Shown here piece by piece: positions 53,029-62,284 of a stretch of DNA of 64,000 nucleotides (position 1 is its first letter; every line of letters begins with the position of its first letter). The notes below the pieces were generated by a model. That model was not told the DNA's origin, made no database searches, and saw nothing but the letters and a program-made list of their open reading frames with translations. The stretch covers positions 62,001-126,000 of the forward strand of contig NZ_JAMBOJ010000002.1 in NCBI RefSeq assembly GCF_023715565.1, read 5' to 3'. Source of the DNA: Cytobacillus firmus (lineage in GTDB: Bacteria > Bacillota > Bacilli > Bacillales > Cytobacillaceae). The position numbers and the translations under genes were made by a program.

Positions 53029-53343
53029 TTGGAAACAAGAAAGGTTCTGTCTGCTTTAAGCTATTTTAGCATTATGTTCGCTGGGTTTATTTTTCCGCTT
53101 ATTGTATTTTTCGTTTCAGAAGACAGGGAAGTGAAGCGGCATGCCAGGAGTGCATTTTTATCACATTTAATACCGCTGGTTCCCGTTCCATTCGTTGTTT
53201 TTGCAGCGGTAACTCAGTTTACAGTTAATGATCAGTCAATTCCGTTATTTTTTCTTGCAGCTGTCGCCATCACAATCATTCTGCTATTAATTGTATTTAT
53301 ATGGAATATCATTAAAGGGGTAAAAGTCCTTATTCAGGAATAG
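53029..53343 (+). CDS. yvlA: DUF4870-type membrane protein (YvlA-like)
   Basis: 104-aa protein with three hydrophobic helices (about 6-32, 42-62, 72-98) and the DUF4870-like VKRHARSAFLSHL between the first two. TTG 53029 follows AAAGGAG with 9-nt spacing; the frame from 52963 starts on the promoter and is rejected. First gene of a yvlA-yvlB-yvlC-yvlD operon as in B. subtilis. Role thought to be envelope stress, by synteny. Confidence 0.75.
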   Translation: METRKVLSALSYFSIMFAGFIFPLIVFFVSEDREVKRHARSAFLSHLIPLVPVPFVVFAAVTQFTVNDQSIPLFFLAAVAITIILLLIVFIWNIIKGVKVLIQE

Positions 53344-53366
53344 AACTAATAGAGGAGGGCCAGAAA

Positions 53367-54476
53367 ATGAAAGAGGAACGCAAACGTATTTTGAAAATGG
53401 TCGAGGATGGAAAGCTCACAGTTGATGAAGCTCTAACTCTGCTGGAACAGCTTGAACAAACAAATCAGACGATGGAGCAGAAGCATGAGGACTTAATTAA
53501 GGAGCTATCTGCTGAGGTTAAGTTTGAAGAAGCTAAAAAAGGTGAGCCTTATAGCTCAAAGCATCAAAGTGCCAAGGAAAAGATCATTGATTTCGTAGAT
53601 TCAGCATTTAAGAAAGTGAAGGATCTGGATCTTGATTTTAATTTTGGGAAAAGTGTTGAAATCTCTCATATATTTCAGCATGCAGACGCATACTTAAAAG
53701 ATCTGGACATTGATGTCGCCAATGGAACAGTTAAGGTAATTCCGTGGGATCAAAGTGATGTGCGTGTTGAATGCAAAGCGAAGGTCTATCGTGTGGATAA
53801 TCAGGATGAAGCCCGCAGGAATTTTTTGAAGGATGTTATTTTTGCCATTGAAGGGCAGAGACTGAGGTTTTCGACTCAGCAAAAATGGATGAAGCTTGAA
53901 GCAGTCATCTATATTCCAAAGTCTGAATATGAAAATGTGAAAATCCGCATGTTTAATGGGCCGATTGAAAGCCAAAACTTATCAGTGGAAAACTTTAAAG
54001 CGAAAACGGCTAATGGAAAAATTACGGTTAGTGATTTGAACAGCAGTAATGTGGAGGCTGAAACAGCCAACGGGCAGATTACCATTCAAAAAAGCCGGAT
54101 CGATCATGTGGAAGCCGAAACGTTAAATGGCGCCATTATGGCTGATGGAGACTTCAAAAAGGCTGAACTGCAATCGTTTAATGGTAATGTAACATGCAGG
54201 GCAGAAAATGAGCGATGCGAATGGATCGAAGCGAAGGCAGCGACGGGCAGCATCGATCTGTTTGTTCCGGATTTCGCTGCTGTCAGCGGAGAGCTGCGCA
54301 CCAATCTGGGCAGTTTCCATCCTGACATTGAGGGTATTGAAGTAATAGAAGAAAAGAGCGAAGTGATTCAGAAAATGATGAGATTTAAATCTGTGAAAGA
54401 AAGCGGCAGCGGCCTTAAGCTGCGGGCAGACTCCAAAACAGGTGCCATCACAATCAAGCGGTCAGCAGCCCGGTAA
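53367..54476 (+). CDS. yvlB: YvlB/LiaX-like DUF4097 protein with N-terminal SHOCT-like domain
   Basis: 369 aa. The N-terminus (ERKRILKMVEDGKLTVDEALTLLEQL, about 3-28) is the SHOCT-like YvlB/LiaX domain; residues about 110-365 form a repetitive DUF4097 beta-helix-like fold (NGPIESQNLSVENFKAKTANGKITVSDLN and ANGQITIQKS repeats). LiaX of enterococci senses antimicrobial peptides through a similar architecture, so an envelope-stress role is plausible. AGGAGGG precedes the ATG. Confidence 0.88.
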   Translation: MKEERKRILKMVEDGKLTVDEALTLLEQLEQTNQTMEQKHEDLIKELSAEVKFEEAKKGEPYSSKHQSAKEKIIDFVDSAFKKVKDLDLDFNFGKSVEISHIFQHADAYLKDLDIDVANGTVKVIPWDQSDVRVECKAKVYRVDNQDEARRNFLKDVIFAIEGQRLRFSTQQKWMKLEAVIYIPKSEYENVKIRMFNGPIESQNLSVENFKAKTANGKITVSDLNSSNVEAETANGQITIQKSRIDHVEAETLNGAIMADGDFKKAELQSFNGNVTCRAENERCEWIEAKAATGSIDLFVPDFAAVSGELRTNLGSFHPDIEGIEVIEEKSEVIQKMMRFKSVKESGSGLKLRADSKTGAITIKRSAAR

Positions 54477-54520
54477 AACGGGTGGGCGCCTTCCGCTTTT
54501 CTTGATAGGAGGGATTCTTA

Positions 54521-54715
54521 ATGAATAAATTAATTCGCTCCCGCAGCGACAGGAAATTAGCGGGAGTATTAGGCGGCTTGTCTAAATCGATCGGGATAGA
54601 CGCTACCATACTCAGGGTGATTTTCATTGTTTTATTATTTACAACAGGCGTTTTCCCGATGACACTCGTTTATGCTCTGCTTGTGTTTGTGCTTCCGAAT
54701 GAAGAGGTGCTATAG
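54521..54715 (+). CDS. yvlC: PspC-domain membrane protein
   Basis: 64-aa PspC-domain protein: basic N-terminus RSRSDRKLAGVLGGLSKSIGIDATILRV followed by one hydrophobic segment. PspC-type proteins act in envelope stress responses. AGGAGGG precedes the ATG; 3 nt separate its stop from yvlD. Confidence 0.92.
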   Translation: MNKLIRSRSDRKLAGVLGGLSKSIGIDATILRVIFIVLLFTTGVFPMTLVYALLVFVLPNEEVL

Positions 54716-54718
54716 TAC

Positions 54719-55078
54719 ATGAGATGGATTCTGGGAATCTTGATAAATGCGGTCTTATTTGTAGCGCTAGCAGGTTTTTTTAAGGATTCGTTTTACTTGT
54801 CGGGATTTGGGGCTGCCGTTGGTGCCAGCTTCATGCTTTCTATCCTGAACATTCTTGTGAAGCCAATCCTGATTATATTAACTCTTCCCGTTACTGTTTT
54901 AACGCTCGGTTTGTTCCTGTTCGTCATCAATGCTGTCACACTTATGATAACGGATGGATTTATGGGTGATTCATTTGAAATTGCCGGGTTTGGCACAGCG
55001 ATTCTTGTATCGGTGATTATGTCTATCGTTAACCTGATCATTCAAAAAGCAATTCTGGAACCGGCGAGGGAAAAATAA
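54719..55078 (+). CDS. yvlD: Phage-holin family 4 / YvlD membrane protein
   Basis: 119-aa membrane protein with four helices (about 3-20, 28-48, 55-78, 90-112) and the family-typical ILNILVKPILIILTLPVTVLTLGLFLFVINAVTL. Only a distant AGAGGTG is upstream, so translation is likely coupled to yvlC. Last gene of the operon. Confidence 0.92.
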   Translation: MRWILGILINAVLFVALAGFFKDSFYLSGFGAAVGASFMLSILNILVKPILIILTLPVTVLTLGLFLFVINAVTLMITDGFMGDSFEIAGFGTAILVSVIMSIVNLIIQKAILEPAREK

Positions 55079-55087
55079 ATGCGTGAA

Positions 55088-55119
55088 AAAGCCAGCATAA
55101 CCGATGCTGGCTTTTTCCT
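55088..55119. terminator. Bidirectional terminator between yvlD and amidase
   Basis: Perfect 11-bp stem AAAGCCAGCAT (55088-55098) / ATGCTGGCTTT (55104-55114), U-rich on both sides; serves the convergent yvlD and amidase genes. Confidence 0.9.
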
Positions 55120-55783
55120 ATTCAATTATCGTGGCATTAAAGCCGTCCTTCTTCAGGTTTCCGGCGAGATCTTCTGCAAGCTGTTTTTCGGAAAAGGCAA
55201 CTTGTACTTTGTATTGTTTGATTTTATCATTTTTTCTTAAGCCGTATTGTTCGGCAATTGCTTTTACAATAGCCTGTGCACAGCGTTTCCGGTAGATGGG
55301 GGTCCGGAGAAGGGAGGCTTCCTCTTTATTGGTCATAAACCCGCATTCCACTAGAACGGCAGTCATTTTTGTCTCACGCAGCACATGGAAATCAGCTGTT
55401 TTGACTCCCCGGTCCCGCAAACCTGTAGAACTGATTAAGTTTCGCTGGATCTTTTGGGCTAATGCCAATGCTTCCCTGGGTTTTGATGGGTAGACATACG
55501 TTTCAATTCCGCCTGCACTGTTCCATTCGCCTGTTCCGTATGCATTGGCATGGATGGACACATAGCAGTCCGCATTTTGTCTATTTGCCAGCGCAGTCCT
55601 TTCGGCAAGTGGTACGTCCCGTTCATCGGAGTGGACAAAGTGAACTTCTGTGTTTTGATACTTTCCGAGCATCTCCTTTGCAAGGCCGGCGACTGCACGG
55701 TTGAATTCGTATTCCCTCATTCCATCAGGGCTCCGTTTGCCGGGGGTGCTATAGCCATGTCCGGCATCCAATAAGATCTTCAT
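55118..55783 (-). CDS. N-acetylmuramoyl-L-alanine amidase (Amidase_3)
   Basis: 221-aa zinc amidase cleaving the MurNAc-L-Ala bond. Zinc ligands in LLDAGHGYSTPG (His near 9), REYEFNRAVAG (Glu) and VSIHANAYG (His), and catalytic Glu in VLVECGFMTNKEEA. After about residue 180 a short SPOR-like tail (KQYKVQVAFSEKQLAEDLAGNLKKDGFNATII) follows. ATG 55783 follows AAAGGAG. No signal peptide is visible, so export or a mother-cell role (as for CwlC-type amidases) is open. Confidence 0.9.
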   Translation of the reverse strand: MKILLDAGHGYSTPGKRSPDGMREYEFNRAVAGLAKEMLGKYQNTEVHFVHSDERDVPLAERTALANRQNADCYVSIHANAYGTGEWNSAGGIETYVYPSKPREALALAQKIQRNLISSTGLRDRGVKTADFHVLRETKMTAVLVECGFMTNKEEASLLRTPIYRKRCAQAIVKAIAEQYGLRKNDKIKQYKVQVAFSEKQLAEDLAGNLKKDGFNATIIE

Positions 55784-55859
55784 ATGATCGCTCCTTTCTG
55801 AAAACAATATCTTCATTTATATAATATGGACAAACCTTCCAAAAGGACATGGCAAAATG

Positions 55860-55896
55860 AAAATAGGAGAAAACCCTAAGGGCTTTCTCCTATTTT
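55860..55896 (-). terminator. Terminator overlapping the nagR stop
   Basis: Perfect 13-bp stem with outer ends AAAATAGGAG (from 55860) and CTCCTATTTT (to 55896), 11-nt loop, and U-rich continuation on the minus strand. The nagR stop codon is inside the stem. Confidence 0.85.
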
Positions 55897-56621
55897 GCAG
55901 CGCGCTGCATCGTATGAACAAATTTATAGCGGTCTGCGCGATAAGCTGATTTTACAAGCTCAAAAGGCGTGCCATCCTCTAAGAAGGAAGTGCGGGCGAT
56001 AAGGAGTACAGGAGATCCAGGATCTACCTGCAGGTGGTTTACCTCTGTTTCCTTAGCGATTGAGGCTTCAATCTGCTGGGTGGCATCCCTGATGGTAAGG
56101 GACAGCTTTTCTTCAATATGCTGATAAAGTGACTTGTTGATGATTTCCTCTGTAAGCCCTTTAACGAGATTAGCAGGCAGGTAGGTGGTTTCCAGCGCCA
56201 TTGGCAGGTTGTCTGCCATCCTCACCCGTTTGATTTCATATACAGGTGTGTTTTCTTTTATATCAAGCCTTCTCGCCAGCTGCGGCTCAGCCGGGATGAT
56301 TTCAAAGGATATAAGGCGGCTGCTCGGCACCATGCCGCGCTCTTTCATATCTTCCGTAAAGCTGGTCAATCCCTGAAGCTTTTGTTCGACTTTCTGCTTG
56401 TTGACAAAAGTTCCGCGTCCTTTTTGCCTGTATAAATAGCCATCGTTGACAAGGTTATTTAATGCCTGTCTGACGGTCATTCGGCTAATCTGATATTGCT
56501 CCGAATATTCGCGCTCAGAAGGAATGGCTTCATCAGGCTTTAACTTGCCGTTATCTATTAAATGTTTAATATACTCTTCCAATTGGTGATATATCGGGAT
56601 GGGTGATTGCTTATCGATCAT
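55890..56621 (-). CDS. nagR: GntR/HutC-family repressor of amino-sugar utilisation
   Basis: 243 aa, exactly the length of B. subtilis NagR (YvoA). Winged helix at about 5-70 (IPIYHQLEEYIKHLI, ISRMTVRQALNNLVNDGYLYRQKGRGTFV) and a UTRA effector domain (about 90-235) that binds glucosamine-6-P or GlcNAc-6-P. ATG 56621 follows TAGGAG. Candidate operators lie at the nagA and murP promoters. Operon nagA-nagB-nagR. Confidence 0.94.
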   Translation of the reverse strand: MIDKQSPIPIYHQLEEYIKHLIDNGKLKPDEAIPSEREYSEQYQISRMTVRQALNNLVNDGYLYRQKGRGTFVNKQKVEQKLQGLTSFTEDMKERGMVPSSRLISFEIIPAEPQLARRLDIKENTPVYEIKRVRMADNLPMALETTYLPANLVKGLTEEIINKSLYQHIEEKLSLTIRDATQQIEASIAKETEVNHLQVDPGSPVLLIARTSFLEDGTPFELVKSAYRADRYKFVHTMQRAAK

Positions 56622-56653
56622 GGAAATTCTCCTATCACTATTAGTACTGATCA

Positions 56654-57389
56654 TCAGTCTTGACTGACAAGGCTGAGTGCTTCTTCATCGGCAATGATGG
56701 TTACATTCGGATGAAGCTTCAAGGCAGATGCGGGAAACTGTTCATCAGGCTCTCCGTTAACCAATTGTCTGATGGCTTCTGCCTTGGCTGAACCTGATGC
56801 GAGAAGGATGATTTCCCGGCTATCAAGAATCGAAGCGATTCCCATTGTAAGGGCATGGGCTGGAACATCTTCTATAGAACTGAAAAATCTTGCATTAGCC
56901 TTGCGCGTACTTTCCGCAAGATGTACGACATGCGTACGGCTGTTAAAGTCAGTGCCAGGTTCATTGAAACCGATATGTCCGTTGCGGCCGATTCCGAGCA
57001 GCTGCAGATCAATATCCACCAGATCCTTAATCAACTGTCCATACCGTTCGCATTCTCTGGACATATCTTCTGCGGCTCCATTGGGAAGATGCGTGTTTTC
57101 GAGCTGGATGTCCAGATGATCAAATAGTTCACTATTCATGAAATGCCTATAGCTATTAGGATCAGTTGGGGGCAGGCCGATATACTCATCCAAATTAATC
57201 GTCGTGATTTTTTCATAGGAAGTGCCATTTTCCTGATGATCTTTAATCAGTTCGGCATACACTCCCTTTGGTGTACTGCCGGTAGCAAGCCCTAGTGTCA
57301 TATCAGGCTGCTGGCGGACCTTTATCAATCATCAGTCTGGCAGCTTTTCGGCTCATATCGTGATAATCGGCTGTTCGAATGATTTTCAA
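56654..57389 (-). CDS. nagB: Glucosamine-6-phosphate deaminase with apparent +1 frameshift near N-terminus
   Basis: Converts glucosamine-6-P to fructose-6-P and ammonia. Motifs: LGLATGSTPKGVY, NLDEYIGLPPTDPNSYRHFM, LLGIGRNGHIGFNEPGT (catalytic Asp/His/Glu region) and ALTMGIASIL. The natural start is TTG 57389 (overlapping the nagA stop as TTGA), giving KIIRTADYHDMSRKAARLMIDK; the frame then breaks at an AAA run (about 57320-57326) and homology resumes at VRQQPDMTLGLATG. The 736-nt span is one base over 245 codons, matching the roughly 242-244-aa family. A one-base insertion, sequencing error or frameshift event are all possible; an internal TTG at 57328 would give only 224 aa lacking the first strand. 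Confidence 0.8.
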
Positions 57390-58576
57390 TTCCCTGTCAC
57401 TTCACGTTCAAAGGCTTTGACACCTCGGCAGAAGGTCATGGCAACCTCAAGGTTCTCATCAAATATAACCAGGTCCGCATCCTTGCCCTCTGAAATGCTG
57501 CCTTTCCGGTCGAAAATATTGAGCTGTCTGGCCGGGTTGCTGCTTGCAAGCCGGACAGCTTCATGCAGCTGTATATCTGTAAAGTCCATCATATTTTTTA
57601 TGGAGTCTTTCATTTTTAAGATACTACCAGCCAATGTGCCGTCAGCAAGCAGGGCCTGGCCATTTTCAACCTTTACATCCTGTCCGCCAAGATCATAATG
57701 GCCATTTTTCAGGCATTTGGCTCTCATCGAATCTGTTATCAGAATCATACCATCGGCGCCTTTGGCATTTAGTGCAAGCTTGATCATCTCTGGCCGGACA
57801 TGGATTCCGTCAGCGATCATTTCAACGATCAATTCCTTAAATAAAAGCGCAGCGCCGGCAACACCTGGTTCACGATGATGCATGCCTCTCATTCCGTTAA
57901 ACAGGTGGGTAACCTGTTTTGCTCCAGCCTGAACAGCTTTTTCCATTTCGGTAAAAACGGCATCACTATGGCCGATAGAAGCGACAACGCCATTTTCACT
58001 TAAATAGCGGATAAATTCATAGCCATTTGCTTTTTCCGGTGCCAGTGTGATCAGCTTGATCGTCCCGTCCGCGGTTTCCTGCCAACGTTTAAAGAGCTCA
58101 ATATCAGGTTCAAGGATATGATCCTTCGGCTGTGCTCCTCCTCTTACTTCGTTAATAAACGGGCCCTCCAGATGGATTCCGATAACTTCCGCCTTGCCGG
58201 GAGTATTTTGTTCTTTTTGAAAGTGAGCCGCATTGATCAGTGCAGCTTCTATTTTTTCTTTTTCCTGTGTAATAGTTGTGGCCAGGAAGCTTGTAGTTCC
58301 TTCTTCAGGCAAAACGCCGGCCATCGTGTTCAACGCTTCAAATGTGGCATCCATCGTATCGGCGCCGCCAGCACCATGAATGTGGACATCTATAAACCCC
58401 GGACTGATTGTATGCTTAGGGGAAAGTTCTATAATTTCTGTATCCTCGCCGGTGGCAGGAAGATCCACTAAGGCTCCAGTCTGCAGGATTTGCTCATTTT
58501 CTATTAAAATAAACCCTTTATCAATTGTGCTGTTTTCCAGAAGGATTCTGGCGTTTTTCAGTAGTAGACGGCTCAT
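57386..58576 (-). CDS. nagA: N-acetylglucosamine-6-phosphate deacetylase
   Basis: 396-aa amidohydrolase that removes acetate from GlcNAc-6-P. Metal and substrate motifs: PGFIDVHIHGAGGADTMDA, GIHLEGPFIN (metal Glu), IGHSDA (His), THLFNGMRGMHHREPG and ILITDSM (catalytic Asp). It heads the nagA-nagB-nagR operon, with a NagR-type operator overlapping its -35. Its stop overlaps the nagB start. Confidence 0.95.
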   Translation of the reverse strand: MSRLLLKNARILLENSTIDKGFILIENEQILQTGALVDLPATGEDTEIIELSPKHTISPGFIDVHIHGAGGADTMDATFEALNTMAGVLPEEGTTSFLATTITQEKEKIEAALINAAHFQKEQNTPGKAEVIGIHLEGPFINEVRGGAQPKDHILEPDIELFKRWQETADGTIKLITLAPEKANGYEFIRYLSENGVVASIGHSDAVFTEMEKAVQAGAKQVTHLFNGMRGMHHREPGVAGAALLFKELIVEMIADGIHVRPEMIKLALNAKGADGMILITDSMRAKCLKNGHYDLGGQDVKVENGQALLADGTLAGSILKMKDSIKNMMDFTDIQLHEAVRLASSNPARQLNIFDRKGSISEGKDADLVIFDENLEVAMTFCRGVKAFEREVTGN

Positions 58577-58608
58577 TTTCAGTTCATCTCCGTTTGAATG
58601 ATACTTTT

Positions 58609-58646
58609 ATTATAAAAGGTTTGCATTAAGATGTCTATACCAGTTG
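58609..58646 (-). promoter_or_regulatory. nagA promoter with NagR (dre-type) operator
   Basis: Minus strand TAGACA (58632-58637), 17-nt spacer, TATAAT (58609-58614). The operator-like TGGTATAGACA overlaps the -35. The same TAGACA-N17 arrangement with the same operator core occurs at murP, supporting common repression by NagR. Confidence 0.7.
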
Positions 58647-58669
58647 GTGGGTTTAACTCTATATCGATT

Positions 58670-58687
58670 TTTGGTCTATACAACTAA
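58670..58687. promoter_or_regulatory. Second dre-type NagR site upstream of nagA
   Basis: TTTGGTCTATACAACT (58671-58686) resembles the palindromic dre consensus TGGTCTAGACCA and lies about 40 bp upstream of the promoter site; candidate auxiliary operator. Confidence 0.5.
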
Positions 58688-58722
58688 AAAAGGATAGAAG
58701 GCGATTGGACGCTTTCTATCCT
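58685..58722 (-). terminator. Intrinsic terminator of murQ transcript
   Basis: AGGATAGAAGGCG (58691-58703) / CGCTTTCTATCCT (58710-58722), 13 bp with one G-U pair; minus-strand U-run TTTTTT follows. Separates the mur genes from nagA. Confidence 0.88.
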
Positions 58723-58761
58723 ATTTATTTGAATTTAAGAAGAAATACATACAAAAAATAA

Positions 58762-59661
58762 TTATTTTGTATCTGCAGCTGCTTCCCGTAAATAGCCATT
58801 ATGCTTTTTCAAAAGCTCGGCGGCTGCTTCACCTTTTAATCCTGTTAAAATCTGAAGGATGGCTGCCTTTGTATGATAGTTTTGTTCTTTAAGTGCATCC
58901 CGGGCTTCTTCATCAGATGCGCCTGTAGCCATTTTGACGATATTTTCAGCACGTTTAAACAGTTTCTCGTTGGTCATCTGCACATCCACCATTAAATTGC
59001 CGTACACTTTTCCCAGCTTGATCATGGATGCTGTCGTTAGCATGTTCAGGACAAGCTTTTGTGCCGTGCCTGCTTTCATTCTTGTAGAGCCTGTAACCAC
59101 TTCCGGACCTGTGATAGGTGCAATCGTATATTTAGAGATTTTCCCCATTTCGGAATCCTTGGTGCAGGCAACTGAAACAGTAACAGCACCGACTTCATTT
59201 CCGTATTGAAGAGCTCCGATCGTGTATGGCGTACGGCCGCTCGCCGCAATGCCAACAAGCACATCCTTGTCCGATAATTGAATAGCTGCAACATCCTGGC
59301 GTCCTTGTTCACTATCGTCCTCAGCGCCTTCAACCGCCTCGGTCATGGCTTCCTTGCCTCCGGCGATAATGCCGACAACCATCTCAGGGTCAGTTCCATA
59401 GGTTGGCGGGCATTCTGAAGCATCGATAATGCCCAGACGTCCTGAGGTGCCGGCTCCAACATAAATTAAGCGGCCGCCCTTTTTAAAGCTCTCTGTAATT
59501 TCATCCACCACTTTGACAATGTGAGGGATTTCTCTTGCGATGGCATTCGGAACAATTGTATCCTCCTGATTGATGATTGTAATAATTTCTTCTGTTGTCA
59601 TTAAATCAATTTCCATTGTTTTTGGGTTTCTCTGTTCTGTATTCAGCTTTGTAATATTCAT
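58762..59661 (-). CDS. murQ: N-acetylmuramic acid 6-phosphate etherase
   Basis: 299-aa SIS-domain lyase that removes D-lactate from MurNAc-6-P to give GlcNAc-6-P, the NagA substrate. Typical [22 protein letters not shown] start, [37 protein letters not shown] and [18 protein letters not shown]. The ATG overlaps the mupG stop (TAATG), so the two are translationally coupled. Confidence 0.96.
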   Translation of the reverse strand: MNITKLNTEQRNPKTMEIDLMTTEEIITIINQEDTIVPNAIAREIPHIVKVVDEITESFKKGGRLIYVGAGTSGRLGIIDASECPPTYGTDPEMVVGIIAGGKEAMTEAVEGAEDDSEQGRQDVAAIQLSDKDVLVGIAASGRTPYTIGALQYGNEVGAVTVSVACTKDSEMGKISKYTIAPITGPEVVTGSTRMKAGTAQKLVLNMLTTASMIKLGKVYGNLMVDVQMTNEKLFKRAENIVKMATGASDEEARDALKEQNYHTKAAILQILTGLKGEAAAELLKKHNGYLREAAADTK

Positions 59662-60731
59662 TATTTATCCCTCACTATTAATTGAAATTTAGTTCCTGCC
59701 TTAATCTGATCCAGCAGGGGCATATCTTCTTCTATTACTCTGGCGATTACATTCACGCGTTCATCCCGAGGGAGATCTTCTAACGTGATTTGCATCTCTC
59801 CTGCGTAGCGCCCATATAGAATATTATCAACTGTGACACTGCCCTTTTTACGTTCCAGCTGGTTCACGGGTTCCCATTTATTAGACCCTTGTCCGGCATA
59901 GGATCTTGATTCAACCGACCTTACAACGTCCCGGGCAGGATCCATCCGATTTGTATGAGTTTTATTAAAAAGATCCTCATAGATTTGTCCGCCGATCGGC
60001 TCGATTCGGAGAGGCACAGCATCTTCCGAGATTTTCTCCAGCTGTGTAAGAGTCCTGTCTTTTACTGAATGGTCACCAATCAGTACTTTGTCTATATAAC
60101 AGCTGTTCATCAGTTCAGCCGCCGCAGCAGCAGGTGACGATCCCCGGTGTTTTTCAAGAGTGGGCAGACCGGCAAAAATGGGCCCGCGAAGTTCCCCGTC
60201 TCCAGGCACAAACGCCATGGTAGTTATCCCCATACCTTTTAGGAACTTATTGCGCTCTATTAAAAAGTCTATATCCAAACCGGTTTCCGGCCGCGGGTAA
60301 AAGTTATGCCATGCTTCTATATTATTGGTGTTTAATCCCATTCCCATCCACTCATGTAATTCTTCAGCGGAGATGGTACTGGCATTGATTCCAAGTTTCA
60401 TTTTTTTTGAGAGTTTAACAATCTGTTCAGAAGTGAAGCCGTAATCAGCCCGGATTCCGGTAAGGCCCCATTCGAGAAGTGTATCAATCGAATCCCAGCC
60501 CAATCCTAAATGGCCCAATGATTGGGGGGAAACATCTGCGAGGAGTTCCATATGATGCTTCTTTGCCAGTGTCCCAAGGTTCTGAAGCAAATGTTTATAA
60601 GTGCTGTGGTCATCTTCGGGAATGTGAAGGGAAGTGAAGATGGATGTGAGACCATAAGAAGCCGCCTTTTCTATCCATTCGGCATTTTGAATCTGCCTCT
60701 CTTCTGATAAGTAAACTGATATTCCAAGCAT
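59661..60731 (-). CDS. mupG: 6-phospho-N-acetylmuramidase (DUF871)
   Basis: 356-aa DUF871-family protein; the Staphylococcus aureus member MupG hydrolyses MurNAc-6-P-GlcNAc into MurNAc-6-P and GlcNAc. TIM-barrel N-terminal region starting [10 protein letters not shown], with [15 protein letters not shown]-like [24 protein letters not shown] and [23 protein letters not shown], then a beta-barrel C-terminal domain. ATG 60731 suits the AGAGGTGA site; GTG 60740 overlaps it. Located murP-mupG-murQ as in the staphylococcal cluster, but without murR. Confidence 0.92.
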   Translation of the reverse strand: MLGISVYLSEERQIQNAEWIEKAASYGLTSIFTSLHIPEDDHSTYKHLLQNLGTLAKKHHMELLADVSPQSLGHLGLGWDSIDTLLEWGLTGIRADYGFTSEQIVKLSKKMKLGINASTISAEELHEWMGMGLNTNNIEAWHNFYPRPETGLDIDFLIERNKFLKGMGITTMAFVPGDGELRGPIFAGLPTLEKHRGSSPAAAAAELMNSCYIDKVLIGDHSVKDRTLTQLEKISEDAVPLRIEPIGGQIYEDLFNKTHTNRMDPARDVVRSVESRSYAGQGSNKWEPVNQLERKKGSVTVDNILYGRYAGEMQITLEDLPRDERVNVIARVIEEDMPLLDQIKAGTKFQLIVRDK

Positions 60732-60783
60732 CCTGGTCACCTCTATAAATCTGAATTTTTTAAAAATGAGGACTCATAAGTAA

Positions 60784-60807
60784 AGAAGGAGGAAAACTCC
60801 TCCTTCT
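60784..60807 (-). terminator. Hairpin between murP and mupG
   Basis: Perfect 10-bp stem AGAAGGAGGA (60784-60793) / TCCTCCTTCT (60798-60807) with a 4-nt loop; minus-strand TTTACTT follows. Could reduce mupG-murQ expression relative to murP, or act as an attenuator. Confidence 0.6.
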
Positions 60808-60842
60808 CTAAATTAGATAATGTAAAATCTTGAATAGATAAT

Positions 60843-60905
60843 TGTCTGGCTCCAGCGCCTGCCCCCTCAAGGTCACAAGCCGAGCCTCCAAGGCGTTTCC
60901 GCTTT
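60843..60905. repeat. Candidate dispersed intergenic repeat (GGCTCCAGCGCC type)
   Basis: GTCTGGCTCCAGCGCCTGCC, then CCCTCAAGGTCACAAGCCGA and a GCCTCCAAGGCG stem. Closely related sequence is common between genes of many Bacillaceae. Located at the 3' end of murP. Only one copy is in this window. Confidence 0.45.
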
Positions 60906-62284
60906 TATATGTTTTTCGCCATTTCCTCTTTGAATCCGAACAGCCATGTGAACAGGAAGCCGAATGCATAAGCAATTAACAGGCCAATCAGATAAAGTAT
61001 GATTTGATTGGTGTGAACGAGGAAGGCAAGCGGTATGCCGGAAACCCCGATGGCTACTGTAGCAATTTTGAAGAACGCCTGGAAAGCACCGCCTACAGCA
61101 GCTCCAAGACATGCTGTCAAGAAAGGGCGTCCCAGCGGCAGGGTAACCCCGAAAATAAGTGGTTCGCCGATTCCGAGCATTCCAACCGGAAGTCCGCCCT
61201 TGATGACTCTTTTCAAACGCGCATTTTTTGTTTTGAAGTAAATGGCAAATGCTGCACCAACCTGGCCGGCACCGCCCATTGCAAGAATCGGCAGGAGCGG
61301 GTCGTCGCCGATTGAGTTAATCAATTCCATATGAACTGGTGTTAACCCTTGATGCAAACCGGTTACAACTAAAGGAAGGAATGTTCCGGCAAGTACTAAT
61401 CCAGCCAGGATGCCGCCGACATCAAGGATGCCAAGCAGGCCTTTAGTAATGATATCTGACAGGAATCCGCCAACAGGCTGCAGGATGAAGAAGGTTGCAA
61501 AGCCTGTAATTAATAATGCTAGAGTCGGAGTTACGATTATATCGATAGCAGAAGGAACGACTCTGCGGATTCTTTTTTCCAAAAAGGCCACCAATACAGC
61601 AGCGAGCATGACTCCGATAAGTCCCCCGCGGCCAGGGACCAATGCTTCACCGAATAAAGTTATATTGGCAAGGCCTGGATTGATTAAAAGAATACCGGCC
61701 GCACCGCCCAGAGCAGGAGATCCTCCAAACTCCTTCGCCGTGTTAATACCAACAAATACACCCAGGTATCCGAATAAACCCCAGCCAATCAAATCAAGCA
61801 TTTGTACAAGAGTAGACTCCGGATCTCCGCCTGATTTGATGATTACATTATTAATCCCAGCAATCAAACCGGAAGCAACGATAGCCGGGATCAGCGGGAT
61901 GAAAATACTTGCAATTTTTCGTAAAAACAGCTTGAAAGGAGTAGCATTTTTCTCATTAAGTCCAGCTTTCGTCCGGGCTGCCAGTCCTTCCAATGAAGTG
62001 TCAATTTCTTCTTCATCATCAACGGAAGAAACGTTTTTGCCTGTCATTCTGGAAACTTCGTCAGCTACTTTGGTGACGATTCCTGGTCCAAGTATGATTT
62101 GGAGTGTTTCTGCTTCCACAACACCCATAACGCCGTCAATATCCTTGATGCCATTCAGGTTGACTTTGCTTTCATCGACCGGCTTCACACGAAGACGTGT
62201 CATGCAGGAGGCCAGTTCCGCAATATTGCCGGTGCCGCCCAACTGCTCTGTAATCTCTTTCGCCAAGCGTTCTTCTTTACGCAT
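60905..62284 (-). CDS. murP: PTS transporter EIIBC for N-acetylmuramic acid / MurNAc-GlcNAc
   Basis: 459-aa phosphotransferase permease. EIIB domain (about 1-85) with phospho-cysteine in ASCMTRLRVK (Cys near 27); EIIC domain (about 115-455) with about ten helices and family motifs GINTAKEFGGSPALGG and GIGEPLIFGVTLPLGRPF. No EIIA is fused, so it uses a general EIIA. Grouped with mupG and murQ, hence MurNAc or MurNAc-GlcNAc specificity rather than plain GlcNAc. A NagR-type operator covers its promoter. Confidence 0.9.
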   Translation of the reverse strand: MRKEERLAKEITEQLGGTGNIAELASCMTRLRVKPVDESKVNLNGIKDIDGVMGVVEAETLQIILGPGIVTKVADEVSRMTGKNVSSVDDEEEIDTSLEGLAARTKAGLNEKNATPFKLFLRKIASIFIPLIPAIVASGLIAGINNVIIKSGGDPESTLVQMLDLIGWGLFGYLGVFVGINTAKEFGGSPALGGAAGILLINPGLANITLFGEALVPGRGGLIGVMLAAVLVAFLEKRIRRVVPSAIDIIVTPTLALLITGFATFFILQPVGGFLSDIITKGLLGILDVGGILAGLVLAGTFLPLVVTGLHQGLTPVHMELINSIGDDPLLPILAMGGAGQVGAAFAIYFKTKNARLKRVIKGGLPVGMLGIGEPLIFGVTLPLGRPFLTACLGAAVGGAFQAFFKIATVAIGVSGIPLAFLVHTNQIILYLIGLLIAYAFGFLFTWLFGFKEEMAKNI

